Made by a program: the position numbers and the translations under genes
Notes under the pieces: generated by a model
What the model saw: the letters and a program-made list of their open reading frames with translations, nothing else
Databases searched by the model: none
Told to the model about the DNA's origin: nothing
In this document: positions 33,582 through 42,710 of the stretch, piece after piece
Layout of the letters: each line of letters starts with the position of its first letter
How positions within the stretch are numbered: position 1 is the first letter of the stretch
Assembly: GCA_016931995.1 (NCBI GenBank)
Contig: JAFGDS010000042.1
Coordinates: 1-64,000, forward strand
From: Pirellulales bacterium
GTDB lineage: Bacteria; Planctomycetota; Planctomycetia; Pirellulales; Thermoguttaceae
Length of the DNA: 64,000 bases
Direction of reading: 5' to 3'

Positions 33582-35345
33582 ATGATCTTGTCTGGTCGAG
33601 GGTGGGCTGCGATGATTGCAGCCGCTGCGGGAGTTGCCGTGGTGCTCACCGCCACCCGGGGCGTCGGGGCGGGCGAGGAGAAGGAACCCGTCGAACGCGT
33701 CGAGGCGTGGGAGGAGATACCGGCCGCCGAGGTGGACTTGCCGGCGCTGGGCGTTTCCGACCTGTTGCGGGAGTACGACAAGACCGTCGCGGCCGGTCGG
33801 GAGTTGCGCTCGTGGGAGGCTCGTTGCCGGGTCACGTCGGAAATGGTGATATTTCAGGATCCAGGAGTATTGTCCGGGCTCTTCGGGAATGCCCCCAAGC
33901 GCTCTGCCACAACACACTCCGTGCTGCTGCGTTCAAGCGGGCAACAGTGGTATTGCGAGCGCCGCTCGGGCGACTGGAAGGACGAGAAGATCGAGTATCG
34001 CAACTACTGCGACGGCCAGGGCGTGCAGACGGTGGACCCGAGCCGCAAGGTGATGAACGCGCGCACGTGCAGCGAGTACGCCGCGCTCATGCCGGAATCG
34101 AAGCCACGGCCCGAGCTGCCCGTCGGGTTTCCGCCGTTCTTGGAGGAAACGCGGGAACATCACTATCCGATCCCCCAATCGTTGCCGGACGTGCGCGGCG
34201 TGCTCGCCGATCCGGAATCGAAGGTTTTGCCCTGGCGAACCCGCGTGGACGGCCGGGCGTGTTACGTCGTCGAGCGGACGACGGTGGCCGAACAGCCCGT
34301 CTTCGCGAGCGGGGAGGACCTTGTGAACTGGCTGAAGCAAAACCCGGGGCGTCAGATAGTACAAATGGTGGATCCGGCGGCCAAGCCGGGGGCCAAGCGG
34401 ATCGAGAAGACAACGGTGCGACTGGCCCTCGATCCGGCGTCGGGATTCGTGCCCACCCGGTGGGCAACGAAGCAAGAGGTTCAGTTCGTTGACTTTCCCG
34501 CTCCGCCTTCGACAACGGGGGAAGAGATCCTTTGCACGGCCTTTCGGAAGTGCGGCAGCCAAGGCTTCGTGGCGGGGCGTTTTCAGTACACCCGCTATAT
34601 GATGGATCCGAAGGGCAATCAGGCGATTGTGGGACGACAAACGGTCGTGCTCGAAGAGTTCCAGACGGATCGAGAATACACGGCCGACGTTTTCCACTTC
34701 GAGCCGACCGAGGGCTTTCGCGTCCTCGACGAGGCGAGGGGAATCGGGTACACGGTCGGCGACTCGGAGGAGAAGATCGCGGCGCTCCTGCGGGCCGTCG
34801 CCGCAAAGAAGGCGTTCTACGAAGCCTTGAAGAAGGACCCGGCGCCTCCGCTGGAGGGCGCGGCGTGGCTCAACGGCGAGCCGATTCGGCTGGACGACGT
34901 GCGGGGCAAGAAGGTGGAACTCTTTTTCTGGAGCATGGGGTGCGGGCCGTGCAAGCACCAGCTTCCGATGATCCAGCGGCAATGGGAATCTGCGCGCAAT
35001 CGCGACGATCCCGCGGCGTTCATCTCCATTCATCCGTACGTGGATGGCGACGGCCTGAAGGAGCTCAAGGATTTCCTCAAAAAGCAGCACGTGACGTTTC
35101 CCGTCATGGTGGACTCGCGCGAGGCCGACAACAGGGCCTGGGGGAGCACGCACGCCCGCTACCACGTCTATGCCGCGCCGTCCACGGTTTGGATTGACGA
35201 GAAGGGACATGTGGCCCACCATAGCGACGAGGAGCGCGGCCTGGTTCAAGAGGGCGACCCGTGGATGAAGAGTCTTTCGGAGGCCGGCGCCGGGGGCGAT
35301 CCCGAGGCCCAGAAGGACTCGCCCGCGGAGCAAGACGGGAAGTAG
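33582..35345 (+). CDS. Secreted TlpA/thioredoxin-domain protein
   Basis: A 587-residue protein. Signal peptide at about 1-32. A long middle region without known motifs (about 50-430), rich in beta-strand-like segments, follows. The C-terminal thioredoxin/TlpA-like domain begins around residue 440 (EGAAWLNGEPIRLDDVRGKKVELFFWSMGCGPCKHQLPMI; CGPC active site). A redoxin-like continuation has FPVMVDSREADNRAWGSTHARYHVYAAPSTVWIDEKGHV (seen by motifs YAAPSTVWIDEKGHV). It would act in periplasmic thiol redox. The start at 33582 has AAGGGG 12 bases upstream. Long N-terminal domains joined to such redoxins are frequent in planctomycetes. Confidence 0.85.
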   Translation: MILSGRGWAAMIAAAAGVAVVLTATRGVGAGEEKEPVERVEAWEEIPAAEVDLPALGVSDLLREYDKTVAAGRELRSWEARCRVTSEMVIFQDPGVLSGLFGNAPKRSATTHSVLLRSSGQQWYCERRSGDWKDEKIEYRNYCDGQGVQTVDPSRKVMNARTCSEYAALMPESKPRPELPVGFPPFLEETREHHYPIPQSLPDVRGVLADPESKVLPWRTRVDGRACYVVERTTVAEQPVFASGEDLVNWLKQNPGRQIVQMVDPAAKPGAKRIEKTTVRLALDPASGFVPTRWATKQEVQFVDFPAPPSTTGEEILCTAFRKCGSQGFVAGRFQYTRYMMDPKGNQAIVGRQTVVLEEFQTDREYTADVFHFEPTEGFRVLDEARGIGYTVGDSEEKIAALLRAVAAKKAFYEALKKDPAPPLEGAAWLNGEPIRLDDVRGKKVELFFWSMGCGPCKHQLPMIQRQWESARNRDDPAAFISIHPYVDGDGLKELKDFLKKQHVTFPVMVDSREADNRAWGSTHARYHVYAAPSTVWIDEKGHVAHHSDEERGLVQEGDPWMKSLSEAGAGGDPEAQKDSPAEQDGK

Positions 35346-35659
35346 TAGTGACGATGCCAACGCGCCGGTGAAATGCGATTGCCCGGCCGATGGCGCTAGG
35401 TCGTGTGATGGGTCACTTGCGACAGCGGTCCTGCCTCGTCCGGTACAGGAATACTCGGGGCTCCGCCCCGAACCCCGGGATTTTCCAGGCATGACTCCGG
35501 TGTCCAATGGCACTTGTGAAGGGACAAGGCAGGACAATTCCACCCGTGCGGCGGGCCGGCATTTGCCGCGGCGCGGCCTTGTGGTAGGCTAAGCGGAACT
35601 GGCTGCGAGCGGGACAGTCCCCGGGCATGTTCCATTGTGATTGGCAGCGTGGACGGCTC
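35346..35659. other. Gene-free gap with small hairpins
   Basis: No gene seen. It holds GGGGCTCCGCCCC (35459-35471) and a GGGACAGTCCCC element (35611-35622), both of dispersed hairpin types. The latter recurs at 18011-18022 and, inside a coding region, at 22961-23012. Confidence 0.5.
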
Positions 35660-36715
35660 ATGTTCGACCACCACCTCGATTTCCGGAGCGACACGGCGGC
35701 GTGGCCGTCGGCGGCGATGAGGGCGGCCATGGCCGAGGCGCCCGTCGGGGACGACGTCTTTGGCGAAGACCCCACCGTCAACCGGCTCCAGGAGCGGATC
35801 GCCGAGAAGCTGGGCAAGGAGGCCGCGGTGTACGTGCCCTCCGGATCCATGGCCAACGCCATTGCCGCGCGGCTGCACTGCGACCGCGACGGCGAGATCC
35901 TCATGGAGGCGGGCAGCCACGTCTTCCACTACGAGCAGGCCAGCTACGCGCAGCTCAGCGGGCTGGCCGTCCGCGCGGTCGAAGGCCGCGAGGGCGTGCT
36001 CGAGCGGGCCCGGCTCGAAGGGCTCGTTCGGCCGGACAACACCCACTTCAGCCGCACGCAGCTTCTGTGGCTGGAGAACACGCACAATCGCGCCGGCGGA
36101 AAGGTGCTGCCCTACGACACGCTCGTGGACCTGTGCGACTGGGCCCGCGAGCGGGGCCTGGCGATTCATATGGACGGGGCGCGGCTGTTTAACGCAGTGG
36201 TGGCCACGGGCGTCGAGGCCCCGAAGTGGACGCGGCACGTCGACACGGTGACCGTCTGCTTCAGCAAGGGGCTGGGCGCGCCGATCGGGTCGGCCCTGGT
36301 GGGCACGCGCGAGGCCATGGCCGAGGCCCGGCGGCACCGCAAGCTGCTGGGCGGCGCCATGCGCCAGGCCGGCGTGATCGCCGCGGCGGCCCTGTACGCG
36401 CTGGAGAACAACGTCGAGCGTCTGGCCGAGGATCACGCCAACGCCCGGCGACTGGCCGACGCGATCCGCTCGATGCCACGGCTGCGTTTGACGGCCGAGG
36501 CGTTCGACACGAACCTCGTGTTTTTCGACGTGGATCCCGCCTGGGGCACGGCGGCCGAGCTGTCGGCCGCGTTGGCCGAGCGTGGGCCGCGGATGAGTCC
36601 CGTCGGCCCTCGGACGCTCCGCGCGGCGCTCCACCTGGACATTCGCGCGGACGACGTCGGCCGGGCGATCACAATCCTTCGAGAAGTCCTCGATCAGGGC
36701 CGGCCATGCCGTTGA
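35660..36715 (+). CDS. Low-specificity threonine aldolase
   Basis: A 351-residue PLP enzyme of fold type I that splits L-threonine or allo-threonine into glycine and acetaldehyde. Typical blocks: LDFRSDTAAWPSAAMRAAMAEAPVGDDVFGEDPTVNRLQ (seen as FRSDT, VGDDVFGEDPTV), VPSGSMANAIA, HVFHYEQ, LENTHNRAGG, IHMDGARLFNA with the PLP Asp, and VTVCFSKGLGAPIGSAL with the Schiff-base Lys. Length is normal. Start at 35660; the frame begins 11 codons earlier. An MFS sugar porter gene follows 63 bases downstream on the same strand. Confidence 0.94.
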   Translation: MFDHHLDFRSDTAAWPSAAMRAAMAEAPVGDDVFGEDPTVNRLQERIAEKLGKEAAVYVPSGSMANAIAARLHCDRDGEILMEAGSHVFHYEQASYAQLSGLAVRAVEGREGVLERARLEGLVRPDNTHFSRTQLLWLENTHNRAGGKVLPYDTLVDLCDWARERGLAIHMDGARLFNAVVATGVEAPKWTRHVDTVTVCFSKGLGAPIGSALVGTREAMAEARRHRKLLGGAMRQAGVIAAAALYALENNVERLAEDHANARRLADAIRSMPRLRLTAEAFDTNLVFFDVDPAWGTAAELSAALAERGPRMSPVGPRTLRAALHLDIRADDVGRAITILREVLDQGRPCR

Positions 36716-36778
36716 TTCTTCTCGTTTGTCATCTTGTGGATCTTGTCAATCTTGTCCAAACCTTTAACGGAGTATTCC

Positions 36779-38164
36779 GTGCGAACCACCAGCAGCTACG
36801 TGGTGATGGTCAGCCTGGTTGCCGCGATGGGCGGCCTGTTGTTTGGCTACGATTGGGTCGTCATCGGGGGCGCGAAACCCTTCTTCGAGAAATACTTCGA
36901 GCTGAACACCGACGCGCTGAGCGGCTGGGCCAATAGCTGCGCCCTGCTGGGATGCCTCCTGGGCTCCATTATCTCCGGCGTGCTGAGCGACCGGTTCGGG
37001 CGCAAACCGTTGTTGTTGGCCTGCGGGCTGCTGTTCGCGGTTTCTTCGGTATTTACGGGTTGGAGCCACACGTTCACGATGTTCGTGGTCTGGCGGATCG
37101 CCGGCGGGGTAGCCATCGGCATGGCTTCGAACCTTTCGCCGCTCTACATCGCCGAGATCGCGCCGGCCCGGCTGCGGGGGCGGCTGGTCTCGATGAACCA
37201 GCTCACCATCGTCATCGGCATCCTCGTCGCGCAGGTTGTCAATTTGCTGATCGCCGAATCCGTACCGAAGGACGCCACGGCCGAGTTCATCCGGCAGTCG
37301 TGGAACGGCCAGTACGGCTGGCGTTGGATGTTCACGGCGGTGGCCGTGCCCTCGGTGATCTTCTTCCTCGGCAGCCTCTTCCTGCCGGAAAGCCCTCGTT
37401 GGCTCGTGAAGCGAGGCCGCGACGAGCAGGCCCGCCGCATTCTCGCCCGAGTGGGCGGCGCGGAGCACGCCCAGACCGAACTCCGCGACATTCAGGCCAC
37501 GCTAGCCCGGGAGGAAATGGCCAGATTGCGGGTGGCGGAACTCCTTCAACCTGGCATTCTGCGGCTGTTGATCCTCGGCAGCGTCCTGGCCGTGTTGCAA
37601 CAATGGAGCGCCATCAACGTCTTCTTCAACTACGCGGAAGATATCTTCGGGGCGGCAGGTTACAAGGTGGGCGACATTCTGTCGAACATCGTTATCACCG
37701 GCGGCATCAACCTCGTGTTCACCTTCGTGGCCATCGGCACGGTGGACCGGCTGGGACGACGGCCGCTCATGCTGTTGGGATTCGCCGGTATCGCGATTAT
37801 GCACTTGCTGCTGGGCGGCGCGTTCCTCTTCAAGGCGCCGGGGCCCGTTGTGGTCGGGTGCACGCTCGGGGCCATCAGCTGCTACGCGATGACCGTCGCT
37901 CCGATCGTGTGGGTCTTGATTGCCGAGATCTTTCCCAACCGCGTCCGCGGGGCCGCCGTCTCCGTCGCCGTTTCCGCCCTGTGGATCGCCTGCTTCCTCC
38001 TGACCTACACCTTCCCCACGCTGAAGTCCACCCTCGGGTTGGCCGGCACGTTCTGGACCTACGCCGCCATCTGCGCGGCGGGCTTTGTCTTCGTGTGGTT
38101 CCTGGTCCCGGAGACCAAGGGGAAGACGCTCGAAGAGATCGAGACGTCGTGGAACAAGGGGTAA
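36779..38164 (+). CDS. Sugar porter, major facilitator superfamily
   Basis: A 461-residue twelve-helix transporter. Sugar-porter signatures are GGLLFGYDWVVIGG in helix 1, SDRFGRKPLLL after helix 2, RIAGGVAIGM, LYIAEIAPARLRGRLVSMNQL, FLPESPRWLVKRGR, QQWSAINVFFNYAEDIF in helix 7, DRLGRRPLML, IAEIFPNRVRG and VPETKGKTLEEIE at the end. The start is taken as GTG at 36779 with GGAG upstream. It probably takes up a hexose by proton symport. A repeat-rich gap separates it from the next gene. Confidence 0.94.
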   Translation: MRTTSSYVVMVSLVAAMGGLLFGYDWVVIGGAKPFFEKYFELNTDALSGWANSCALLGCLLGSIISGVLSDRFGRKPLLLACGLLFAVSSVFTGWSHTFTMFVVWRIAGGVAIGMASNLSPLYIAEIAPARLRGRLVSMNQLTIVIGILVAQVVNLLIAESVPKDATAEFIRQSWNGQYGWRWMFTAVAVPSVIFFLGSLFLPESPRWLVKRGRDEQARRILARVGGAEHAQTELRDIQATLAREEMARLRVAELLQPGILRLLILGSVLAVLQQWSAINVFFNYAEDIFGAAGYKVGDILSNIVITGGINLVFTFVAIGTVDRLGRRPLMLLGFAGIAIMHLLLGGAFLFKAPGPVVVGCTLGAISCYAMTVAPIVWVLIAEIFPNRVRGAAVSVAVSALWIACFLLTYTFPTLKSTLGLAGTFWTYAAICAAGFVFVWFLVPETKGKTLEEIETSWNKG

Positions 38165-38180
38165 GAATCGCGGGAGGGAA

Positions 38181-38338
38181 CCACGAAAGACACGAAAGGA
38201 AGAGCTTCCGAAGGTCTGGTTTGCCTGACGATCAACGACTCGTAGAGTGGGTCGTTGAAGGCGTTGTCGGCACGGCCCGACCTACAAGGCTAACAGACCA
38301 TCACATCATCCCTTTCGTGTATTTCGTGTCTTTCGTGG
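38181..38338. repeat. CACGAAAGACACGAAAGG inverted repeat pair
   Basis: ACCACGAAAGACACGAAAGG (38180-38199) and its inverted counterpart at 38309-38338 (CCCTTTCGTGTATTTCGTG then TCTTTCGTGG) enclose about 110 bases between two plus-strand genes. Fourth member of the family in the window. Confidence 0.8.
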
Positions 38339-38366
38339 TTTCTCTTTTCTCCCGGAGAGTCTTCTC

Positions 38367-39884
38367 ATGCCCGAGCCACCCCGCGCATTGTTCGACCAGG
38401 TCTGTCAGCACGCCCGGCAAATCGCTCTGCTGCGTTCCATCGAGGACGTGCTGGGGTGGGACGAGCAGACGAAGATGCCCACGGCGGGGGCGGAGTATCG
38501 GGCGGAGCAGATGGCCCTGTTGGCCGGCATGATCCACCGGAAGCGGATCGACGCGGACTACGGCCGGCGGCTGGCCGAGTTGGCCGAGAGCCCCTTGGCC
38601 GCCGATCCGCTCGGCGACGCCGGCGCGACGATCCGCCGGCTGCGGCGCGACCACGAGAAGAAGGCCAAGCTGCCCACGTCGCTGGTGGAGGAGCTGGCCC
38701 GGACCACGATCCTGGCCCAAAGCGCGTGGCAAAAGGCCCGGGCGGAGGACAACTTCAATCTGCTGGCCCCGAGCCTCGAGCGGATATTCGCCTTGAAACG
38801 CGACGAGGCCGACGCCCTGGGCTATCCGCAGTGTCGCTACGACGCCCTGCTGGACGATTACGAGCCGGAGATGCGCACCGGCGAGATGGCCGCGGTGCTC
38901 GCCGGACTGCGCGCCGAACTGGTGCCCCTCGTGGCCGCCATCGGCGCCAGTCCGCGGCGGCCCGACCGCGCGATCCTCGCCCGGGCGTTCCCCCTCGATC
39001 GCCAGGAGCAGCTTGGCCGCGAGCTGGCCCAAGCGATCGGTTACGACTTCCGGCGCGGCCGGCTCGACGTGACGGGCCACCCGTTTTGCACGACGCTGGG
39101 GCCCAACGATTGCCGCATCGCCATCCGCTACGAGGAGCGCGCGCTGGGCGCGTCCGTCTTCGGCATCCTGCACGAGGCCGGACACGGGATCTACGAGCAG
39201 GGGCTGCGGACGGATCAGTTCGGGCTGCCGCTGGGTGAAGCGGCGTCGCTGGGGCTGCACGAGTCGCAGTCGCGCCTGTGGGAGAATCTCGTCGGGCGGA
39301 GCCGGGCGTTCTGGGCGTTCGCCCTGCCCAAGGCGCGGGCTCGATTTCCCGAGGCGCTCGGCGGCGTCGCGCTCGACGACTTCCACTTCGCCGTGAACGA
39401 CGCGAGGCCGTCGTTGGTGCGCGTCGAGGCCGACGAGGTGACGTACAACCTGCACATCCTGGTCCGCTTCGAGCTGGAGCAGGCGATCCTCGACGGCCAA
39501 CTCGCCGTGGCCGACGCCCCGGCCGCGTGGAACGAGAAATACCGCGACTACCTGGGCATCGTCCCGCCCAATGACGCCCTGGGCGTGCTGCAAGACATCC
39601 ACTGGAGCGCGGGACTCGTCGGCTACTTCCCCACCTACGCCCTGGGCAATCTTTACGCCGCGCAGATCTTCGCCCAGGCGAAGGCTGAACTTGGGCCGCT
39701 GGACGAGGCGTTTGCCGCCGGCAAGTTCGAGCCGCTGCGGCAATGGCTCGCCGAGAGAGTCTACCGCCACGGCCGTCGCCTGCCCGCCGGCCGGCTCGTC
39801 GAAAAAATCACCGGAAAGCCCCTGGCCCCCGACGCCCTCATGAACAATCTGCGGGCCAAGTACGGGCCGCTCTACGGACTGTGA
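38367..39884 (+). CDS. M32-family metallocarboxypeptidase (Taq type)
   Basis: A 505-residue zinc carboxypeptidase that removes C-terminal residues from peptides. The zinc site is HEAGHGIYEQG (HEXXH with following Glu in LHESQSRLWEN). Other family pieces are EDVLGWDEQTKMP, HPFCTTLGPNDCRIAIRY, ADEVTYNLHILVRFELE, WNEKYRDYLGI, and DIHWSAGLVGYFPTYALGNLYAAQI at the C-terminus (motifs WS-GL-GYFPTYALGN). All are characteristic of M32. No signal peptide, so it acts in the cytoplasm. Start codon by ATG with GGAGAG upstream. Confidence 0.95.
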   Translation: MPEPPRALFDQVCQHARQIALLRSIEDVLGWDEQTKMPTAGAEYRAEQMALLAGMIHRKRIDADYGRRLAELAESPLAADPLGDAGATIRRLRRDHEKKAKLPTSLVEELARTTILAQSAWQKARAEDNFNLLAPSLERIFALKRDEADALGYPQCRYDALLDDYEPEMRTGEMAAVLAGLRAELVPLVAAIGASPRRPDRAILARAFPLDRQEQLGRELAQAIGYDFRRGRLDVTGHPFCTTLGPNDCRIAIRYEERALGASVFGILHEAGHGIYEQGLRTDQFGLPLGEAASLGLHESQSRLWENLVGRSRAFWAFALPKARARFPEALGGVALDDFHFAVNDARPSLVRVEADEVTYNLHILVRFELEQAILDGQLAVADAPAAWNEKYRDYLGIVPPNDALGVLQDIHWSAGLVGYFPTYALGNLYAAQIFAQAKAELGPLDEAFAAGKFEPLRQWLAERVYRHGRRLPAGRLVEKITGKPLAPDALMNNLRAKYGPLYGL

Positions 39885-39930
39885 CGGAGCGTCGATCGCC
39901 GCTGGGCGCCCTGGCCAGGCGTGCAACTCA

Positions 39931-39958
39931 GCACTGCCGGACAAGCCAGCAGGGGCAC
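39931..39958. repeat. Hairpin copy CACTGCCGG-ACAAG-CCAGCAGGGG
   Basis: Degenerate third copy of the 5648 hairpin in the joint 3-prime region of the carboxypeptidase and the small membrane protein. Confidence 0.6.
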
Positions 39959-39969
39959 ACTGGGTCGTT

Positions 39970-40206
39970 CTACCGGGGCCAAAAAAGAAACCAGGCGACC
40001 AGCAGGACGGCGAAAAGCCAACTGAACCCGCCAAACCAGATCAGGCCGACGCTCAAGAAGATCAGCAGGGCGAATCTCACAAGGATCGCGCCCAGCCAAT
40101 GCCGCTCCTGCCGGCGGGTGAGCTCCCTCAACGCCTCGCGGGTGTTGGCCGTCTCCACCGCGCCAAGGGCGCGACCGCCCCAGTCTTCTTGGGATGAAGC
40201 ACTCAT
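39970..40206 (-). CDS. Small membrane protein
   Basis: A 78-residue protein with a charged N-terminal half (MSASSQEDWGGRALGAVETANTREALRELTRRQERHW) and two hydrophobic stretches, ILVRFALLIFLSVGLIWFGG and WLFAVLLVAWFLFW, ending in PR. The start at 40206 excludes an upstream part of the frame that is repeat-derived. I do not recognise a family. It would insert into the inner membrane with the charged part in the cytoplasm. Confidence 0.6.
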   Translation of the reverse strand: MSASSQEDWGGRALGAVETANTREALRELTRRQERHWLGAILVRFALLIFLSVGLIWFGGFSWLFAVLLVAWFLFWPR

Positions 40207-40300
40207 GCTGAAGTCTACGTCGCGCCTACACTGCGCTGCCGACTGTGGAAATGTTCCCCGATCCCTCTTGGCGAGGGGTGAGGATCCCATGGCCGCGCGC

Positions 40301-40362
40301 GTGCCACTGGCTTTGCCTGTGTGCGGGACAGGGGGTTCGGCACTGGCAAAGCCAGTGGCACA
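40301..40362. repeat. Two GTGCCACTGGC-type hairpins
   Basis: GTGCCACTGGCTTTGCCTGTG at 40301 and CACTGGC-AAA-GCCAGTG at 40341-40357 belong to the family clustered at 9758-9918. They lie ahead of the cyclophilin/dockerin gene. Confidence 0.8.
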
Positions 40363-40469
40363 CGCCACCCCCGCTCAGGCAATTCCATTGACGCCGAAGG
40401 AAGGGGCTGGGTAGAATAGGAGGATTCGGAAGTTGTTGCGGAGGAATCGTTCTCGCATTGAGGTGTGCC

Positions 40470-42710
40470 ATGCGCTGGAGAAAGTCGCGTCGGGCAACGG
40501 CCGGGTCGACTCATCGCACGCGGCGGCCGCGGTTCGAGGTGCTTGAAGACCGCCGGGTGCTGGCCGCGCCGGTGCTCCTCAATCCGGTGACGGAGGTGAA
40601 TCTCTACGCCGGTTCGCCCATATACATCGCACTGGACGGTTTTGACGCCGACGGCGAGGCCCTGTCGTTCACCGCCACGAGCAGCAACCCGGACATCACG
40701 ACGTACATCCCCCAGGGCAACCGGAGCATGAGCGTCCAAGTCCGCAGCGCCAACGGGGCCATCGAGGGCGAGATGGTCTTCGAGCTGTTCGAGGACCGCG
40801 TGCCCCGGGTCACGAGCCGGATCATCGAGCTGGCCGAGAGCGGCTTCTACGACGGCGTGATCTTCCACCGCGTCATCAACAACTTCATGATCCAGGGCGG
40901 CGACCCGACCGGCACGGGCTCCGGCGGCTCCGAGCTGGGCGACTTCGACGACCAGTTCCACGTCGATCTCCAGCACAACCGCTCCGGCATCCTTTCGATG
41001 GCCAAGTCGATCGACGACACGAACGACTCGCAGTTCTTCATCACCGACACGGTGACTACCGAGAACGAGTACGCCCTGCTCCGCAATCTCGACTTCAACC
41101 ATAGCATCTTCGGCCAACTGGTCGAGGGCGACGCCATCCGCGAGGCGATCAGCCATGTCGCGCTCGCCGACGGCACGACGCGGCCCGCGGTAGACGTGGT
41201 CATGCAATCGGTCCAGATCTACCGCGACCAACAGAACGCCGTGGTGATGCTCAAGGCCCCGGCCGGCTACAGGGGCGAGGCGGACATCACGATCACCATT
41301 TACGATTCCCAAGGCACGCCCTTCGTCCAGCAGCCAATCCACGTGACGATTACCCCCGATCCGGATGCGTATTCGGAGTTTTTTGACTCGGATCCCTTCC
41401 TAGCGGATATCCCGGAGATCCGGACCACGGCAGACACACCCGTGCAATTTCAGCTTCAATACATCGATGCCGACAGCGAGGGAGCTATCTTCCTGGACCA
41501 ATATGCTCTCAACTACTTCGGCCTGAGCATTCCCTTTGTGGCAGACGGGAACCTCGTGCACGAGGTCGATTTCGAGACCGGCTTGACGACGGTGTCGCCA
41601 ACCAACGGTCTCGTGGGCACCCACGGCATGACGGTAGCGACGGCGTACTACGACGACGCCATCGACTACCAGGTCGTCCCCATCCACATTGCCCCGGCGA
41701 CGGCGCCCAGCTCGACGCTCGACATGACGCTGGTGCGCGACCTGACGGCCACCGACGCGTTGGGCGAGGTGGACGCGCTGCCGGCGGATCAGTGGATCGA
41801 CGAATGGGACTCGTTCGCCATCGAGGTTTGGGCCAAAATCGACGACCCCGGCGCGTACGGCGTCCACGAAGTTTCGACGGAGCTGACTTACGACACGTCC
41901 CGATTCACGGCCACGCACGTCGAATACGGCCCCGAGTTCCGCGAGCACGCCGAGGCCGAGATCGACGCGCAGGCGGGCCGCGTCAGCCAGATCGCCGGCA
42001 GCACGCGGGGCGTCCTGGTCGATTTCTACGGCAGCGAGACCAACGCGACCCTCGAGTTCTTCGGCGACGACGCGTACTTGCTCGTGGCTCGCGTCTTCTT
42101 CGATCCGAACACGAGCGGCCCCGGCGTGCCCCTAGGCAATCAACCGCAATACTGCGCGCCGGTGACCGACCTGGGTTTCGCCTTCGAGAACGCCCAGATC
42201 AAGTGGAACAGCGTGGACGAGACGACCGTCCAGGCGGGCACGCTGGCCGACGCCGAGCTCTGGCCGGTGATCTACGACATCGACGACGACGACTTCGTCA
42301 CCTTGGCCGACTTATCCTACTTCGTCGTGGCGTACACGCACCAGGTGGGCGAAGCGGGCAACACCTGGGGCTGGGCGAGCGATTTCGATCGCGACGGCTG
42401 GGTAACGCTGGGCGATCTATCTTACTTTGTCCCGAACTACCTTCGAGGGTCCAACACGCCCGGCCGATCGACCTACCCACCCAACTTCCCCGCCGCCTGG
42501 CGCCCCGTCGGCGACGCGGCATCCGTTGCCGACGCGTCGGACCCCTCGGGCGACGCGGCCGGGTCGGAAGAGACCTCCTCGGAGACGCCGCGGCAGGCGC
42601 CCCTTTACGCCGCGGCGTTGGACCAGGCGGCCGCCAGCGCCCGCCGCGGCGCTCGGCCCAGCCCTCGGCCCCCGGTGGTCGATCTGCTCATGGGTGTCTA
42701 CGACGGCTGA
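40470..42710 (+). CDS. LEPR-XLL secreted cyclophilin / dockerin-type protein
   Basis: A 746-residue surface or secreted protein. The N-terminus RRPRFEVLEDRRVLAAP is the LEPR-XLL-type sorting motif of planctomycetes. A cyclophilin-type peptidyl-prolyl isomerase domain follows at about 100-255, with MVFELFEDRVPRVTSRIIELAESGFYDGVIFHRVINNFMIQGGDPTGTGSGG (motifs FHRVI-FMIQGGDPTGTG), ILSMAKSIDDTNDSQFFIT and IFGQLVEG. Next is an Ig- or cohesin-like region (about 410-570; DSFAIEVWAKI, YDTSRFTATHVEY). Two calcium-loop dockerin-like repeats end the folded part: DIDDDDFVTLADLSYF (about 605) and DFDRDGWVTLGDLSYF (about 640). A low-complexity tail closes it. Start at the ATG at 40470, with GAGG six bases upstream. 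Confidence 0.9.
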   Translation: MRWRKSRRATAGSTHRTRRPRFEVLEDRRVLAAPVLLNPVTEVNLYAGSPIYIALDGFDADGEALSFTATSSNPDITTYIPQGNRSMSVQVRSANGAIEGEMVFELFEDRVPRVTSRIIELAESGFYDGVIFHRVINNFMIQGGDPTGTGSGGSELGDFDDQFHVDLQHNRSGILSMAKSIDDTNDSQFFITDTVTTENEYALLRNLDFNHSIFGQLVEGDAIREAISHVALADGTTRPAVDVVMQSVQIYRDQQNAVVMLKAPAGYRGEADITITIYDSQGTPFVQQPIHVTITPDPDAYSEFFDSDPFLADIPEIRTTADTPVQFQLQYIDADSEGAIFLDQYALNYFGLSIPFVADGNLVHEVDFETGLTTVSPTNGLVGTHGMTVATAYYDDAIDYQVVPIHIAPATAPSSTLDMTLVRDLTATDALGEVDALPADQWIDEWDSFAIEVWAKIDDPGAYGVHEVSTELTYDTSRFTATHVEYGPEFREHAEAEIDAQAGRVSQIAGSTRGVLVDFYGSETNATLEFFGDDAYLLVARVFFDPNTSGPGVPLGNQPQYCAPVTDLGFAFENAQIKWNSVDETTVQAGTLADAELWPVIYDIDDDDFVTLADLSYFVVAYTHQVGEAGNTWGWASDFDRDGWVTLGDLSYFVPNYLRGSNTPGRSTYPPNFPAAWRPVGDAASVADASDPSGDAAGSEETSSETPRQAPLYAAALDQAAASARRGARPSPRPPVVDLLMGVYDG

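Noticed and set aside
38301-40034. 577-codon minus-strand frame over the M32 carboxypeptidase
   Set aside because: Shadow of an unmistakable metallopeptidase gene.
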